Notes under the pieces: generated by a model | Database searches by the model: none | Told to the model about the DNA's origin: nothing | The model's input: only the letters and a program-made list of their open reading frames with translations | NCBI GenBank assembly: GCA_946122785.1 | Contig: CAMGYJ010000009.1 | Span: forward strand, 4,246,937 to 4,310,936 | Direction: 5' to 3' | Length of the DNA stretch: 64,000 nucleotides | Source: Linum tenue | Taxonomy: Eukaryota > Streptophyta > Magnoliopsida > Malpighiales > Linaceae | Shown here: positions 1 to 17,599 of the stretch, piece after piece | Layout: each line of letters begins with the position of its first letter | Position numbering within the stretch: the stretch's first letter is position 1 | Translations under genes and position numbers: made by a program

Positions 1-728
1 GTAGGCGCCCGATATCAGGAATATTTCCCCAAGCTAAGAATATAATTAAAGAGGACTTTCCACTACTATACTATGTAGTATGTATCAAACATCTTGACTG
101 CATACTATGCCTATGAAGCTTTTCTCTTATGTGAAACACACAATAAAAACAACAATAATAATATGCTCTTAAACTGGTGGGAACAAAATAATATAAAAAC
201 TAACATAAAATTCCTTCTTTTTTTCCCAATCAAACCCCACAAACAAAAGGAAGGGGGAGAATTAAAGTGGGCACATAGGACCCTGGCCTTCATGCATAAT
301 ATTTCAACATCCCAAGTCCCATCTTAGAGGGGGAATAAATATAATTATAGGGTTCTATTTCCAATAAATTAATGGATTTAGAAAGTAAACCAAAGGGGGA
401 CATTTTGAATCTTTTGTAAGGACTTGGAGACCAGAGAAGCTTTGATTAGATACTGCAAATCAAGCTAGATGGTGACTACTTAATTGGAAATTGAAAGAGG
501 AAAGAATAGGTGAAAGGTGAATTGCCTTTGGAGTTATCAAAAATTTTAATGCTTTTCTTGTTGTAAAATGGGTTGCTCAGGTGCAATGTAGTCAAAATCG
601 TGTTTTAAAACTTAAAAACTTATACTTTTACGTTTTTAGGTCACTAAAATGCTTTTATATGGAATAGCAGCTTGTATAACTAATGTAGTTAAAAGCGCAC
701 TTAAAAACTTACGATTTTATGCTGCTAG
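1..728. other. AT-rich intergenic DNA, no gene recognised
   Basis: No coding pattern was found. From about 590 to 720 there are short imperfect direct repeats of an acttaaaaactta-type motif, possibly the relic of an old element. The LINE fragment that starts at 745 landed at the right edge of this stretch. Confidence 0.6.
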
Positions 729-744
729 ATCATTATAACGCTTC
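729..744. repeat. Left target-site duplication of the LINE at 745-1350
   Basis: The 16-base word atcattataacgcttc is repeated exactly at 1351-1366, directly after the poly(A) tract. Confidence 0.93.
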
Positions 745-1350
745 CCCGCACCAGTTCCATCAGCAATATGATGAGTGGGTGAGCCTACCGGTAGACCGGT
801 CTCTAGTTGTGGCAGTAATCGCCTCACCGCACCCTTTGGCCCCACAGGGGGGTTCGGGGATTGTGTGCCGATGGGATGGGGCGACCAGGGCTGGCTCCCA
901 TTCGGCGGGTGGTATGGTTGTGATAAGTTCAGAGAATGGGATCCTGATGGCAAAGAGGGTCCAATTCCTGCATATCGATGATCCTTTAGTGGTTGAGCTG
1001 CTTGCGTTGCGGGAGGCTGTGTTGTGGTGCCTGGCTCGAGGATTCCACGAAGTCTGTTTTGAAGGGGATGCGAAGGTGATTATTGACAAAATTCGGCAAG
1101 GGGACGTTCGGGATAGTAGTATGGGGGTTGTTCTTCAGGAGGTAGTGCAGTTTTTTGCCCTTAATCCGAGCTTGAGTATTCGATTTTTAGATCGGCGTAG
1201 TAATAGGGTAGCCCATTTGGTGGCTAGAAAGGCCCTTTCGTTGTACCCGACTACCTGTCGTTTTTTTTATTTTCAGGTCTGGCTGAATTTCAGGATGTAA
1301 CTATCTCGTGTTTTTTATTAATATATATCTATCTTTTGTAAAAAAAAAAA
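745..1350 (+). mobile_element. 5'-truncated LINE (L1-type) 3' end with RNase H domain, flanked by a 16-bp TSD
   Basis: The reading frame that ends at 1300 encodes a plant LINE-type RNase H domain. The acidic residues are in family order: D in RWDGATR, E in LLALREAV and D in FEGDAK, followed by the NRVAH motif. After the stop comes a short 3' UTR and a run of A (1340-1350). A perfect 16-bp duplication, atcattataacgcttc, lies at 729-744 and 1351-1366, so both ends of the insertion are fixed. Only the last 600 bp of the element is present, which is typical of target-primed reverse transcription that stopped early. The frame is still open, so the insertion is fairly young. Its 3' UTR resembles that of the copy at 59965-60301. 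The first few codons of the open frame come from flanking DNA. Confidence 0.93.
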
Positions 1351-1366
1351 ATCATTATAACGCTTC

Positions 1367-1880
1367 TACATAAAAAAAACCATTTTTGCTTACATTGCTC
1401 ATCAAACGGTAGCTATAACTACAAGCCCAAATGTCCATCTAAGTATAGCAACCTTGAGAACAAATTGATTTTCTTTTTTTTATTTTCTCAATGGCAAAGA
1501 TGATTATGCAATCAAAAGGTAAAAGAACATTTAGCACATATTGATGACAATTAGCCCATTACCTAAAGAAGATTTTGGCTTTGATCCTTTCCCATTCAAC
1601 AACATTTTGTTGTCCTCTTTCTTCTCCTCTCCCCACCTTTTTACCCAAAAATTCCACAGTTTATTCTCTTTGGAAATAAATGCTGAAATGATTGTTGGGA
1701 TGGTGAAATATATATAGGCTCCCCACCCCCACCACATACTTTAATCAAAACCTAATCCAATCACAAAGAAATTTGGTGCTAACTCAAAGTAAACAATGGA
1801 GTAGATTCCCCCACCTTTTTTCCTACTTTGCCCCCATGCATAATTAGTGGAATGGAACTTGTTAATCTCTTTCTAAATGA
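1367..1880. other. Intergenic DNA, nothing recognised
   Basis: AT-rich sequence with pyrimidine-rich patches around 1610-1640 and 1720-1735. No gene, inverted repeat or tandem array could be supported. Confidence 0.5.
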
Positions 1881-1888
1881 ATGATAAT

Positions 1889-2354
1889 TAGGGAAGACAG
1901 TTTCGACCTGACCCGTTTTATTTGATCTGTTTGGCCTGTTTTGGAGCGGGTCCGACCCGTCCCTTAGGCGAGGCGGGGCGGGCATGGGTACTCTCATCGA
2001 CTTGACCCGCCCCATTCTCGACCCGTTCTTGCCTAAATTACATGTAATCTTAGTCAAATTACTTAGAATTTTTCTTTTATTACATCATAATTTAGCTATA
2101 ATAAAGTTGTAAATTAGTGAAAACCTCAATTTCTCTAATAATTTAACTACATTTATCATAATATTGTTTGTTTTCTTGGTCTTATAATAGAAATAACGAA
2201 TATTTCTAAAGTTTTTCATATAAATTGCATACACATTGGACCTGCCCCGACCTACAGACCGTAATAAATTACCCGACCTGAACCCGACCTGCCACGGAGC
2301 GAGTCTGGGTACCAAGAACCCCCGAGATCTGCCACATTGTCATTGTCATTCCTA
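1889..2354. mobile_element. hAT-type MITE, copy 1 of a two-copy family
   Basis: The element is 466 bp and begins with tagggaagacag and ends with attgtcattccta, a worn version of the inverted repeat of its sister copy at 4815-5291. It is flanked by a perfect 8-bp duplication, atgataat, at 1881-1888 and 2355-2362; 8 bp is the hAT target-site length. The ends are rich in gaccc/gggtc and the middle is AT-rich. The whole length aligns with the second copy, including the central ttaatag-type AT-rich block. No transposase is encoded, so it is non-autonomous. Confidence 0.9.
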
Positions 2355-2362
2355 ATGATAAT

Positions 2363-3126
2363 GTCTTTGTTTACCATTCACAATTATATATGCATCAATG
2401 TTGGAAACAAGGAAATGGAGAACTTATATTACTCTTTCTTCCATACAATTCAATTATTGGGATTTATTTTTTCCTCATGAAGCTAGTATAGATGTCAATT
2501 CTTACCAATAATTTGGATGTTTACGAGAGATTAAGAAGAATGGCTTACATGTTTGCTCGAGTGGAAGTTAATTTATGGGTCAAAATTTATTCTTATATAA
2601 TGTCATTTGTGCTTAAAGCTAGCATTATATATAAGTGATTATCAAGATTCGGACAATCTTTAGCGATATCAAGAACCAACTTCCTTTAATAAATAAGATT
2701 TGTCAGGAAATACTAACAATGTGTACTATATCACTTCTCATGGTACATTGCACTTTCACAATCCAACTTTTAATGAATCATGCATCGTTCTCTTACATCT
2801 AGTTTCCTAAAAAAAAAAAACATTACTAATGTTGTCGCACGAAGTGATAATCAACAATAATTCTCGTCTTCCAGAAACCAAAATAATGTCTGCTGACCAC
2901 AACATTAAGGAACGACCGTCCAATCTCTGCAACACACACTTAATCTTCTTGTCATCTTTAGCTCAAAGTTGGAATAGCCGTGGAAAGTCTGGACAAGAGA
3001 GAACGAATTATGTAATTTTCAGGCCCAATATGTATCCACGCTGCACTTAATTTGCCTCTGCTTTACCTCTTTACTTTCCGACGAAAATGTTCGCCCCGTT
3101 CATTTGTTTTCTTTTTTCGTAGATAT
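2363..3126. other. Intergenic DNA left of the satellite, nothing recognised
   Basis: Mixed-composition sequence with no supported gene. The open frame near 2829-3050 shows no recognisable family and no splice context, and is not called. Confidence 0.5.
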
Positions 3127-6100
3127 AGTACCATTACACATTTCGGGCGATTTTTTGGAATGATCATTTTTGTTGTATTTTAGAGGCTATAGATCGCGGA
3201 TTCGACCTGAGGCGATATGGGGCTATTGTCCACCGATGATGAAGTCAATTAATCGTCGATTTGGGCGAAAAATGTTCCGGGGCATTTTCGTAATTTTCCG
3301 CTCGCTTTTTCGGAAGGCCATTTTCCTTGGCTTTTGAAGGCTTCGGATCACGGATTCGGCCTGAGGCGATCCTTCATCAATGGTTAAGTCTATGAAGCAC
3401 CGAGTCGGGCGTATTTGTTCCGGGCCCATTTTTGGCATTTTCCAAAGGGATTTCGGGAGATTTTTTGGAATGATCATTTTTGTTGTATTTTAGAGGCTAC
3501 AGATCGCGGATTCGGCCTAAGGCGATCTGGAGCTATTGTCCACCGATAATGAAGTGAATTAATCGCCGATTTGGACGAAAAATGTTCCGGGGGCATTTTC
3601 GTAATTTTCCTCACGCTTTTTTGGAAGACCATTTTCCTTGGATTTTAAAGGCTTCGGATCACGGATCAGGCATGAGGCTATCCTTCACCGATGGTTAAGT
3701 CTATTAAGCACCGCTTCGGGCGTATTTGTTCCGGACTCATTTTTTGCATTTTCCAAAGGGGTACCATCACAGATTTCGGGCGATTTTTTGGAATGGTCAT
3801 TTTTGTTTGATTTTGGGGGCTACAGATTGCGGATTCGGCCTGAGCCTATCTGGGGCTATTGTCCACCGATAATGAAGCCAATTAATCACCAATTTGGACG
3901 AAATATGTTCCGGAGGCATTTTCATAATTTTCCGCGCTCTTTTTCGGAAGGCCATTTTTCTTGGATTTTGAAGGTTTCGGATCATGGATTCTGCCTGAGG
4001 CTATCATTCACCGATGTTTAAGTCTATTAAGCACCGATTCAGGAATGTTTGTTCCGGGCACATTTTTGGCATTTTCCAAAGGGGTACATCACAGATTTCG
4101 AGCGAATTTTTGGAATGGTCATTTTTGTTGGATTTTGGAGGCTACAAATCGCGAATTCAGTCTGAGGCTATCTGGGGACTATTTTCCACCGATGATGAAG
4201 TCAATTAATCGCCGATTTGGGCAAAAAATATTTCGGGGGCATTTTCGTAATTTTCCGCGCGCTTTTTCGGAAGGCCATTTTCCTTGGATTTTGAAGGCTT
4301 CGGATCACGGATTCGGCCTGAGGCTATCCTTCACCGATGGTTAAGTCTATTAAGAACCGATTCGGGCGTATTTATTCCTAGCCCATTTTTAGCATTTTCT
4401 ACCATCACATATTTCTGGTGATTTTTTGGAATGATAATTTTTGTTGGATTTTGCAGGCTACAGATCACGGATTCGGCCTGAGGCGATCTGGGGCTATTGT
4501 CCACAGATGATGAAGTCAATTAATCGCCGATTTCGGCGAAAAATGTTCCGGAGGGCATTTTCTTAATTTTCCACGCGTTTTTTCGGAAGACCTTTTTCCT
4601 TGGATTTTGAAGGTTTCGGATCACGGACTCTGCATAAGGCTATCCTTCACCGATGATTAAGTCTATTAAGCACAGATTCTGGCGTATTTGTTCCTGGCCC
4701 ATTTTTAGCATTTTCCAAATGGGTACCATCACAGATTTCGGGCGATATTTTAGAATGGTCATTTTTGCGGGATTTTAGAGGCAACAGATCACGGATTCTG
4801 CATAAGGCTATCCTTAGGGATGGCAATTTCGACCTGGCCCGTTTTACCCGACCTGTTTGACCTGTTTTGGGGCGGGTCTGACCCGCCCCGTAGGCGGGGC
4901 GGGGCGGGAATGGGTAGTCTTATCGACCCGACCTGCCCTGACCCGCCCCATTCTTGACCCGTTCTTATCTAAATTACATGAAATCTTAGTCAAATTACTT
5001 TGAATTTTCCTTTTATTGCATCATATTTTAGCTATAATAAAGTTGTAAATTAGTGAAAACCTCAATTTATCCAATAATTTAACTACAATTGTCATAATAT
5101 TGTTTGTTTTTTTAGTTTTATAATAAAAATAAGGAATATTTCTAATGTTTTTCATATAAATTGCATACCCATTGGGTCGACCTGCCCCGACCCGTGACCC
5201 GTGATCAATTACCCGACCTGGACCCGCCCTGCCATGGGGCGGGTCTGGGTACCAAGAAACCCGCCCCGGACCTGCCCCATTGCCATTCCTAGCTATCCTT
5301 CACCGATGGTTAAGTCTATTAAGCACAGATTCGGGCGTATTTGTTCCTGACCCATTTTTAGCATTTTCCAAATGGGTACCATCACAGATTTCGGGCGATA
5401 TTTTGAAATGGTCATTTTTGCTGGATTTTAGAGGCAATAGATCGCGAATTCGGCCTGAGGCGATCTGGGGCTATTGTCCATCGATGATTAAGTCAATTAA
5501 TCGCCGATTTGGGCGAAAAATGTTCGGGGAGGAATTTCGTAATTTCCCGCGAGCTTTTTAGGAAGACCATTTTTTTGGATTTTGAAGGCTTCGGATCACG
5601 GATTCGGCGTGAGGCTATCCTTCACCGATGGTTAAGCCTTTTAAGCAACGATTCTAGCGTATTTGTTCCGGGCCTATTTTTGGCATTTTCCAAAGGGGTA
5701 CCATCACAGATTTCGGGCGATTTTTTGGAATGGTTATTTTTGTTGGATTTTAGAGGCTACATATCACAGATTCGGCGAGAGGCGATCTGGCCCTATTGTC
5801 CACCGATGATGAAGTCAATTAATAGCCGATTTGGGCAGAAATGTTCCGAGGGGCATTTTCGTAATTTTCCGCACGCTTTTTTCGGAAGTCCATTTTCCTT
5901 GGATTTTAATGGCTTCGGATCACGGATTCGGCCTAAGGCAATCCTTCACTGATGGTTAAGTCTTTTAAGCAACGATTCTGGCGTATTTGTTCCCGACCCA
6001 TTTTTGGCATTTTCCAAAGGGGTACCATCACAGATTTCGGACGATTTTTTGGAATGATCACTTTTGTTGGATTTTAGAGGCTACAGATCGCAGATTCGGC

Positions 6101-7414
6101 GAGAGGAGATCTAGCGCTATTGTCCACCGATGATGAAGACAATTAATCGCCGATTTGGGCGAAAAATGTTCAGGGGGCATTTTCATAATTTTCCGCACGC
6201 TTTTTTGTAAAGCTATTTTCCTTGGATTTTGAAGGCTTCGGATCACGAAGTCGGTATGAGGCTATCCTTCACCGATTGTTAAATCTATTAAGCACCGATT
6301 CGGGCGTATGTTTTCCAGGCCCATTTTTGGCATTTTCCAAAGGGGTACCATCATATATTTGAGGCGATTTTTTGGAATGGTCATTTTTGTTGGATTTTGG
6401 AGGCTACAGATCGCGGATTTGGCCTGAGGCGATCTGAGGCTATTGTCCACCCATGATGAAGTCAATTAATCGCCGATGTGGGCAAAAAATGTTCCGGGCC
6501 CATTTTTGGCATTTTCCAAAGGGGTCCATCACAAATTTCGGGCGATTTTTTGGAATGGTCATTTTGGTTGGATTTTGGAGGCTACAGATCGCGGATTCGG
6601 CTGAGGCGATCTGGGGCAATTGTCCACCGATGATGAAGTCAATTAATCGCCGATTTGGGTGAAAAGTGTTCAGGGGGCATTTTCGTAATTTTTTGCAGGT
6701 TTTTTCGGAAGGCTATTTTCCTTGGATTTTGAAGGCTTTGGATCACGGATTCGGTCTGAGGCTATACTTCACTGATGGTTAAATATATTAAGCACCGATT
6801 GGGGCGTATTTGTTTTGGGCCCATTTTTAGCATCTTCCAAAGGTGTACCATCACCGATTTCAGCCGATTTTTAGGATTGGTCATTTTTGTTAGATTTTGG
6901 AGGCTGCAGATCGTGAATTCGCCTTAGGCGATATGGGGCTATTGTCCATCAATGACGAAGTCAATTAATCGCCGATTTGGGAGAAAAATGTTTCGGGGCC
7001 ATTTTCGGAATTTTCCGCGCGCTTTTTCAGAAGGTCATTTTCCTTGGATTTTGAAGGCTTCGGATCACGGATTCGGCCTGAGGCTATTCTTCACCGATGG
7101 TTAAGTTTATTTAGCACCGATTCGGGCGTATTTGTTCCGGACCCATATTTGGCATTTTCCAAAGGGTACCATCACATATTTCTGACGATTTTTTGGAATG
7201 ATCATTTTTGTTGGATTTTGGAGGCTATAGATCGCGGATTCGGCCTGAGGCAATCTGGGGCTATTGTTCACCGATGATGAAGTCAATTAATCGCCGATTT
7301 GGACGAAAAATGTTCCGGGATGCATTTTCGTAATTTTTTGCGCGGTTTTTCGTAATACCATTTTCCATTGATTTTGGATGATTCGGATCACGGGATCGGC
7401 CTGAGGCTATCCTT
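3127..7414 (+). repeat. Tandem satellite, 323-bp unit made of two diverged halves
   Basis: Using the caccgatgatgaagtc motif as an anchor, units start at 3231, 3541, 3864, 4187, 4502, 5479, 5801, 6124, 6448, 6624, 6947 and 7269. Most spacings are 310-324 bp. Each unit contains two related halves of roughly 160 bp. Half A runs through ggaatggtcattttt, gattttagaggctacag and the caccgatgatgaagtc anchor. Half B has ggaaggccattttcc, gattttgaaggcttcgg and caccgatggttaagtc at the matching places. The array is interrupted by a 477-bp hAT MITE at 4815-5291. Two anchor spacings are abnormal (492 bp after removing the MITE, and 176 bp), consistent with unequal exchange between halves. Long open frames in the array are chance products of GC-moderate repeats. 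Confidence 0.92.
4815..5291. mobile_element. hAT-type MITE, copy 2, nested in the satellite
   Basis: The 477-bp element begins with tagggatggcaat and ends with attgccattccta, a 13-bp terminal inverted repeat with one mismatch. It is flanked by a perfect 8-bp duplication, gctatcct, at 4807-4814 and 5292-5299. Sister satellite units carry ggctatccttcaccgatgg without an insert, so the pre-insertion site is known. It is the same family as 1889-2354 but has better-kept ends. There is no coding capacity. Confidence 0.96.
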
Positions 7415-8833
7415 CGCCTAGATATTTTCTTGTAACAGTAGAGCTGAGAACAGAAAACAGTCTTCGAGCTCCTCTAAGTGGGCTTCTAAAGTTATCGGGC
7501 TTAATATTTAGCCGATGGGTCCACTGACCTGCCTTCTGCCAAAAGTTGTAAGACTGGTCAGTCGTTCATGGTCCGGCTACATCTATCGTCTTTTGATCGT
7601 TGTTTGGAAAACCATACTATAGGGTTGAACTACGATTTCAGTATAAAGCTGACTTTACAACCTCCAATATAATTTTACAATCCATCCTACAAATTTTTTA
7701 TTATTTTTAAGAGAATCCATACAATCTCCAATATAATTTTACAATCCATCCTTCAAATTTTTTATTATTTTTAAGAGAATCCATACAATCTGAACCAAAT
7801 CAAGATATATTTGGTTTAGTTAATTTGAGTAGATCCATTTCAGCCCACACTCACGCTGTCACGCAGTTGGTATCCTGTAAACACTAAAATGTAAGCTAAT
7901 AAATCTCTTTAATCTCTTAACAAAGCTGCTACAAGCCTACAGCATGGCCATCTGGAGTACATCGTCAATATTAAGTTAAGTACATAATTAGACGGCAATC
8001 CAGCTATTAATAAAAACAAATCTGCATAACTACGACAAGGTATTCGTTAACATGACACAACAATCCAATAATAGAAGAGACCCATTCAACACGGTTTCAA
8101 CAACTGGGAAGGCCACCTAATACGCAAACATCGTTAACAATCCAAAATTAACAGCAAAAAGCTCAACTGGAGGGAACATAATCAAACGGGAAGAAAGAAA
8201 CATCTTTCTGCAATTTATTCCTAGCGGTGTAGATTGTGTTTGGTTACAGAGAAAAAGAATCAAGAACCCTAAAACTGGGATGATGGATGCAGCAACAGCA
8301 ACAGCAGAGCATTGATAAAGGAAAAATGAAAGGAAAATTAGCAGGAATACCCCACCATTTATCCCTCCACAAGAATCAGAAATGAGTAGAAACCTGAATA
8401 AAAATATGCATTTACAGGGAAGAGGGAAAAAAATATGAAATTGGAAAGAGAAGAAAGAAACTCACTGACCGAATTTCTAACTTCCCATCTTTCCTTCTAT
8501 TCCTTGCATGATACGGATTTATGTTGTGTTCTCCTGCCCATCTGTGCAGCGAATCCTGCCGAGCCCCAATTCGAGGCCCTGCTGCACAAAAGAATGAAAA
8601 TCTCCTCCTAATCTGGGGTTTGTTTGGTTGGTTGGTTGGTTGGGTTAATAATAATCTGCTGCTGCTAGCTGATGTTGATGTAGACACACCGGTTGCGCTG
8701 CTCCAAGAAATATCGAATCTTGTTGGATCATTCTGTGCTGTTTTGTTAGAAGCCCCCCATTAGAGAAAAATCAAAAGTTAGCTTAAGTCAGGCTCTAGTA
8801 ATTGATGATGATGTTGCTTGCTCCAGATGAAAG
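7415..8833. other. Intergenic DNA and probable 3' UTR of the JMJ gene
   Basis: The left part shows nothing beyond a 64-bp tandem duplication (7662-7789). On the minus strand an AATAAA-type poly(A) signal lies at about 8213-8218 (tttatt on the plus strand), so the 3' UTR of the minus-strand JMJ gene, whose stop codon is at 8834-8836, may reach there. That extent is inferred only. Confidence 0.45.
7662..7789 (+). repeat. Two-copy tandem duplication, 64-bp unit
   Basis: The block beginning ctccaatataattttac is repeated 64 bp downstream with about one difference. It is a simple local duplication of AT-rich DNA. Confidence 0.9.
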
Positions 8834-14537
<5,704 letters not shown>

Positions 14538-15020
14538 CTCATTCCTCGGTGGCACTCTGTAGGCCTCCGTCTTCGTCGAGTTCTTCTTTCCCTTAATCAC
14601 CAAACCGGAATCAACAAAAGAAGAAATAACACACGAGGGATCCAAAACCCTAGATCACGATCTCCGCCACGGAAACTTCAACCCAAGGCCTCTACGATGG
14701 ACCTAACAGCCCACATTCTCTGAAAACGCGTTAAAATAGAAGGCCGCGAGCCAAGCCGGGAGATCTGACCGCTCTTCCAGCCGGAAACTGCGAATCCGAC
14801 AAGCCTCAATCCCCGGAATCTTCGAATTCTCACCGAACGAACGACGAGCGGAAGCTTCTTGAAGCGATGAAACAGGCGTCGGGGCCGACGGGGAGAAACG
14901 AGCGGTTTCCCGGCGAGCGCTGAGGGGTTTCCCGGCGGAGGGAGCAGAGAGGAAGAAAGTAACGGAGACGAAAAAGGAACAGAGAGAGAGAGAAACCGAA
15001 TGGCTTAGAAAACCAAAACC
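14538..15020 (-). other. Probable 5' UTR exon of the JMJ gene
   Basis: GC-richer, pyrimidine-rich sequence on the minus strand between the TATA-like box and the start codon. It carries no better upstream ATG in frame with the protein. Extent is inferred from the promoter position; an additional 5' UTR intron is possible. Confidence 0.5.
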
Positions 15021-15044
15021 GGAAAAAGATGTACCGAGAGGATA

Positions 15045-15051
15045 ATTTATA
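15045..15051 (-). promoter_or_regulatory. TATA box candidate for the JMJ gene
   Basis: On the minus strand the word TATAAAT sits about 510 bp upstream of the start codon, just before the GC-richer leader. It predicts transcription starting near 15015. Confidence 0.5.
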
Positions 15052-15219
15052 GGTTTTATATTGGTACGAAATATTTGCCAACTGTTTTTTTTTTTTTTCT
15101 TTTCTTTTGTCCCTTTCCTTCTCGACTTCGGAAATTCTTTTTAATTAATTAAAAAAAATTGCCAGTCCCAACTACTAGTGGAGTCTCTAATTGAAGTATT
15201 GTTACGGTTTTCTGCTCAG

Positions 15220-15664
15220 CAAGGTTCTCAACCTGCAGAGTGACCCTCTTTGATCCCGATATGGTGAGAAAAAATGGATCACACATACTTGTTGGAACGA
15301 CCGTTGCAAGGTAACAGGTTGGAGGTCAAACTATATTATTTTTTTCTTAAGTTTGCGAAATGTGCCTATTTTTTAGATTTTCTTTTTTGTGTAACCCAAT
15401 CTTTTTAATTCTATGTTGGAAATTTGAATATTGATGTTACATGAGTGTTTGAATTTTCACCATAAGTTGGATCCAAACACGTCAAGTTATTTTGGGTAAT
15501 TTTATATGTTATTATTCATATGTTTGATAAAATTTGATATAATTTATAAATGTATGAACGAAATAATGACTATTTTCATATATCCGGGCTAAAGCGGTCG
15601 GCCCATTAACCCTCAACCCATTTGCTTGACCTGGCCAATGGGCTAAATCGGGTTGACAACCTTG
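15220..15664. mobile_element. hAT-type MITE
   Basis: The 445-bp element has terminal inverted repeats caaggttctcaacc and caaggttgtcaacc (the right end read in reverse), 13 of 14 matching. It has a perfect 8-bp target duplication, ctgctcag, at 15212-15219 and 15665-15672. The interior is AT-rich with no open frame. It belongs to a family different from the tagggatgg copies. Confidence 0.92.
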
Positions 15665-15672
15665 CTGCTCAG

Positions 15673-17310
15673 CAAAGAATCGTGCATCTCTACAATGGAT
15701 TTCATGAGTTTAATTTTCTCAATTTCAATTTCGTATAAATAAAAAAGCTACATATGTCATTATAGTTATTTATTTTTTATTGAAAAAATATCAATGTTGA
15801 GATTTGAACCTATGTCTCTTCAAGTAAAGACAAAAAGTATAATCACTTACACTAAACAAATTCATTTGATCTTCCGAAATTAAAAATATACATTAAGCCA
15901 AATTCTAAAAATAAGAGGGCTCTTCCATCACGGTTAGTTAGCCTACTAAGTCTTCTTTAGTATTCTTTGATGTTTGGTACTTTGATTTTCATATTTTAAT
16001 TATTTTTATTCAAATTTGATAATTAATTTAATCTATGTCTATCTTGTAAATGATGGATAAATCGCAACCCAAATATTATTTATTGATATTTCATATCATA
16101 TAGCATTATTAAATATCAAATAGCAATATTATATGTAGACTTTTCAAATTAGTATCAATTTTTAAAACTATTATGAAGCAACGATATTTTATGCGAGCTA
16201 TAAACAACGGTTCTCTTAAGTTTTTAGTTCCGTTACTCTCTAATTGTCAAATCTCTTGCTAATATGCCATGATTGTACTCAACAATCATGAGACGAGGAG
16301 CTGATATACTGGTTAACTTCACCAATTTTCAGTGCGTTACTCAATTTGTAGGACCCGGACATATAACTCAATAAAAATGAATCTAATTATTCATTTTGAT
16401 TATTTAGATAAATAAAATCATTTAAATCATGTATTAACTTTATATTCACTCGGTTGGTTGAAAGAGTTTTATTTTATCATCCACAAGAAATTTTTTATAA
16501 TATTGTGACCTTTAAAATCATTTATGTTTGGTTTAGAAGTATACTTATTATTTGTGATAGTTGGTTGAAAAGTAATATTTCATTAGGTAGTCAAAGTCGA
16601 GTACTGAATGCATTTATTGAATGCCTTTTAGCTTGGTGTTAGGAACAAGTATAAACTTATTAATCCAAATGCGTATTACTATGAATTAAATATTTCATTT
16701 CTGTTAAAATATTTAGGTATTCCCTAACATTAAGTAACCAGACCCATTGACACCCATTGCATCACCAAAATTCATGATTCAAATGCTCATGTATTGTTTT
16801 TAATATTCATGATATTTTTCTGAAACCGTGAATCTATTTTTAGAAAATTATATTCTCACAACGAGTGATTATTTGTTTGTGGATTGAAGTACTTTATTTA
16901 TTTAAAAGCTTAAAAAATATTTATAATAGTTTCCAATTTTGATCGTTATAATAGTCTTTAACTATCCTCATACGTCAATGTCATATCTTATCAATCACAT
17001 GAGTTCATACAAATGAATTTAAAGAGTAACACTGGTATATTTAACAACTGAATAGTTAATGCAATAGATTTCTACATACAAATATAAGTGGAGAGCTATC
17101 AATGGATTTAATGGCCGTATTAGGTGAACTTTGAGTTTGTTTACTCATGTGGTGAGAGTTAGCTTTGAACATATCAAACAAATGCACAAATTATCAATGT
17201 GAATGACACATACACCTTGCGCTAGATTTGATAAAATGATTTTTTACTTTTAGGCCTTCATTGTGAGTAATTTTACCTCATACTCATAAACACTGTGAAA
17301 CAAATAACTA
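15673..17310. other. AT-rich intergenic DNA, no gene recognised
   Basis: The only structure noticed is a weak antisense SINE-like patch near 15800-15870, where gagatttgaacc resembles a reversed Pol III B box followed by ctcttcaagt. No A box was found at the right distance, so it is not called. Confidence 0.5.
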
Positions 17311-17317
17311 AATTTTT

Positions 17318-17570
17318 TATTTGATAACCCAGGGAACCTCAGCCTCATGTGCCGCTTGAGCGACAGCGGGGCCTACTAAACTACTGGGGGTACCTGCATA
17401 CTAACCGGAGCTTTCTGCTACCAACATCGGGGAGGCTTCGCCTCCGATACCAAGGGTGCCGCTGGGAACGCTCAAGTGGCGCCACTGGGAATCGAACTTG
17501 GGACCTTCCACATCCAAAACTCAATTGGTCTAGTGGTTTCACCACTAGGCTATGTTACCTTTGGCAACTT
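17318..17570 (-). mobile_element. tRNA-derived SINE, antisense
   Basis: Read on the minus strand, the head carries a Pol III A box (TAGCCTAGTGGT, plus-strand 17541-17552). About 40 bp further is a B box (AAGTTCGATTCC, plus-strand 17488-17503), as in tRNA genes. The body that follows is not tRNA-like and ends in an A-rich tail at the low-coordinate side (about 17309-17328), the layout of a plant SINE. I could not find a convincing target duplication, so ends are approximate. The tRNA fold is incomplete, so it is not a functional tRNA gene. Confidence 0.7.
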
Positions 17571-17599
17571 AATGGGAGGTTGGTTGTTACCTCCCACAT

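Noticed and set aside
719..1300. The 193-codon frame as a host RNase H gene
   Set aside because: The insert is bounded by a 16-bp target duplication and a poly(A) tract, and the frame's first codons come from flanking DNA, so it is a truncated LINE.
3638..7277. Several open frames of 60-147 codons with similar protein sequence (for example DFEGFGSRIRPEAILHRWLS)
   Set aside because: They lie in all units of the satellite, change frame between units and have no start or splice logic; they are chance frames in a tandem repeat, not a gene family.
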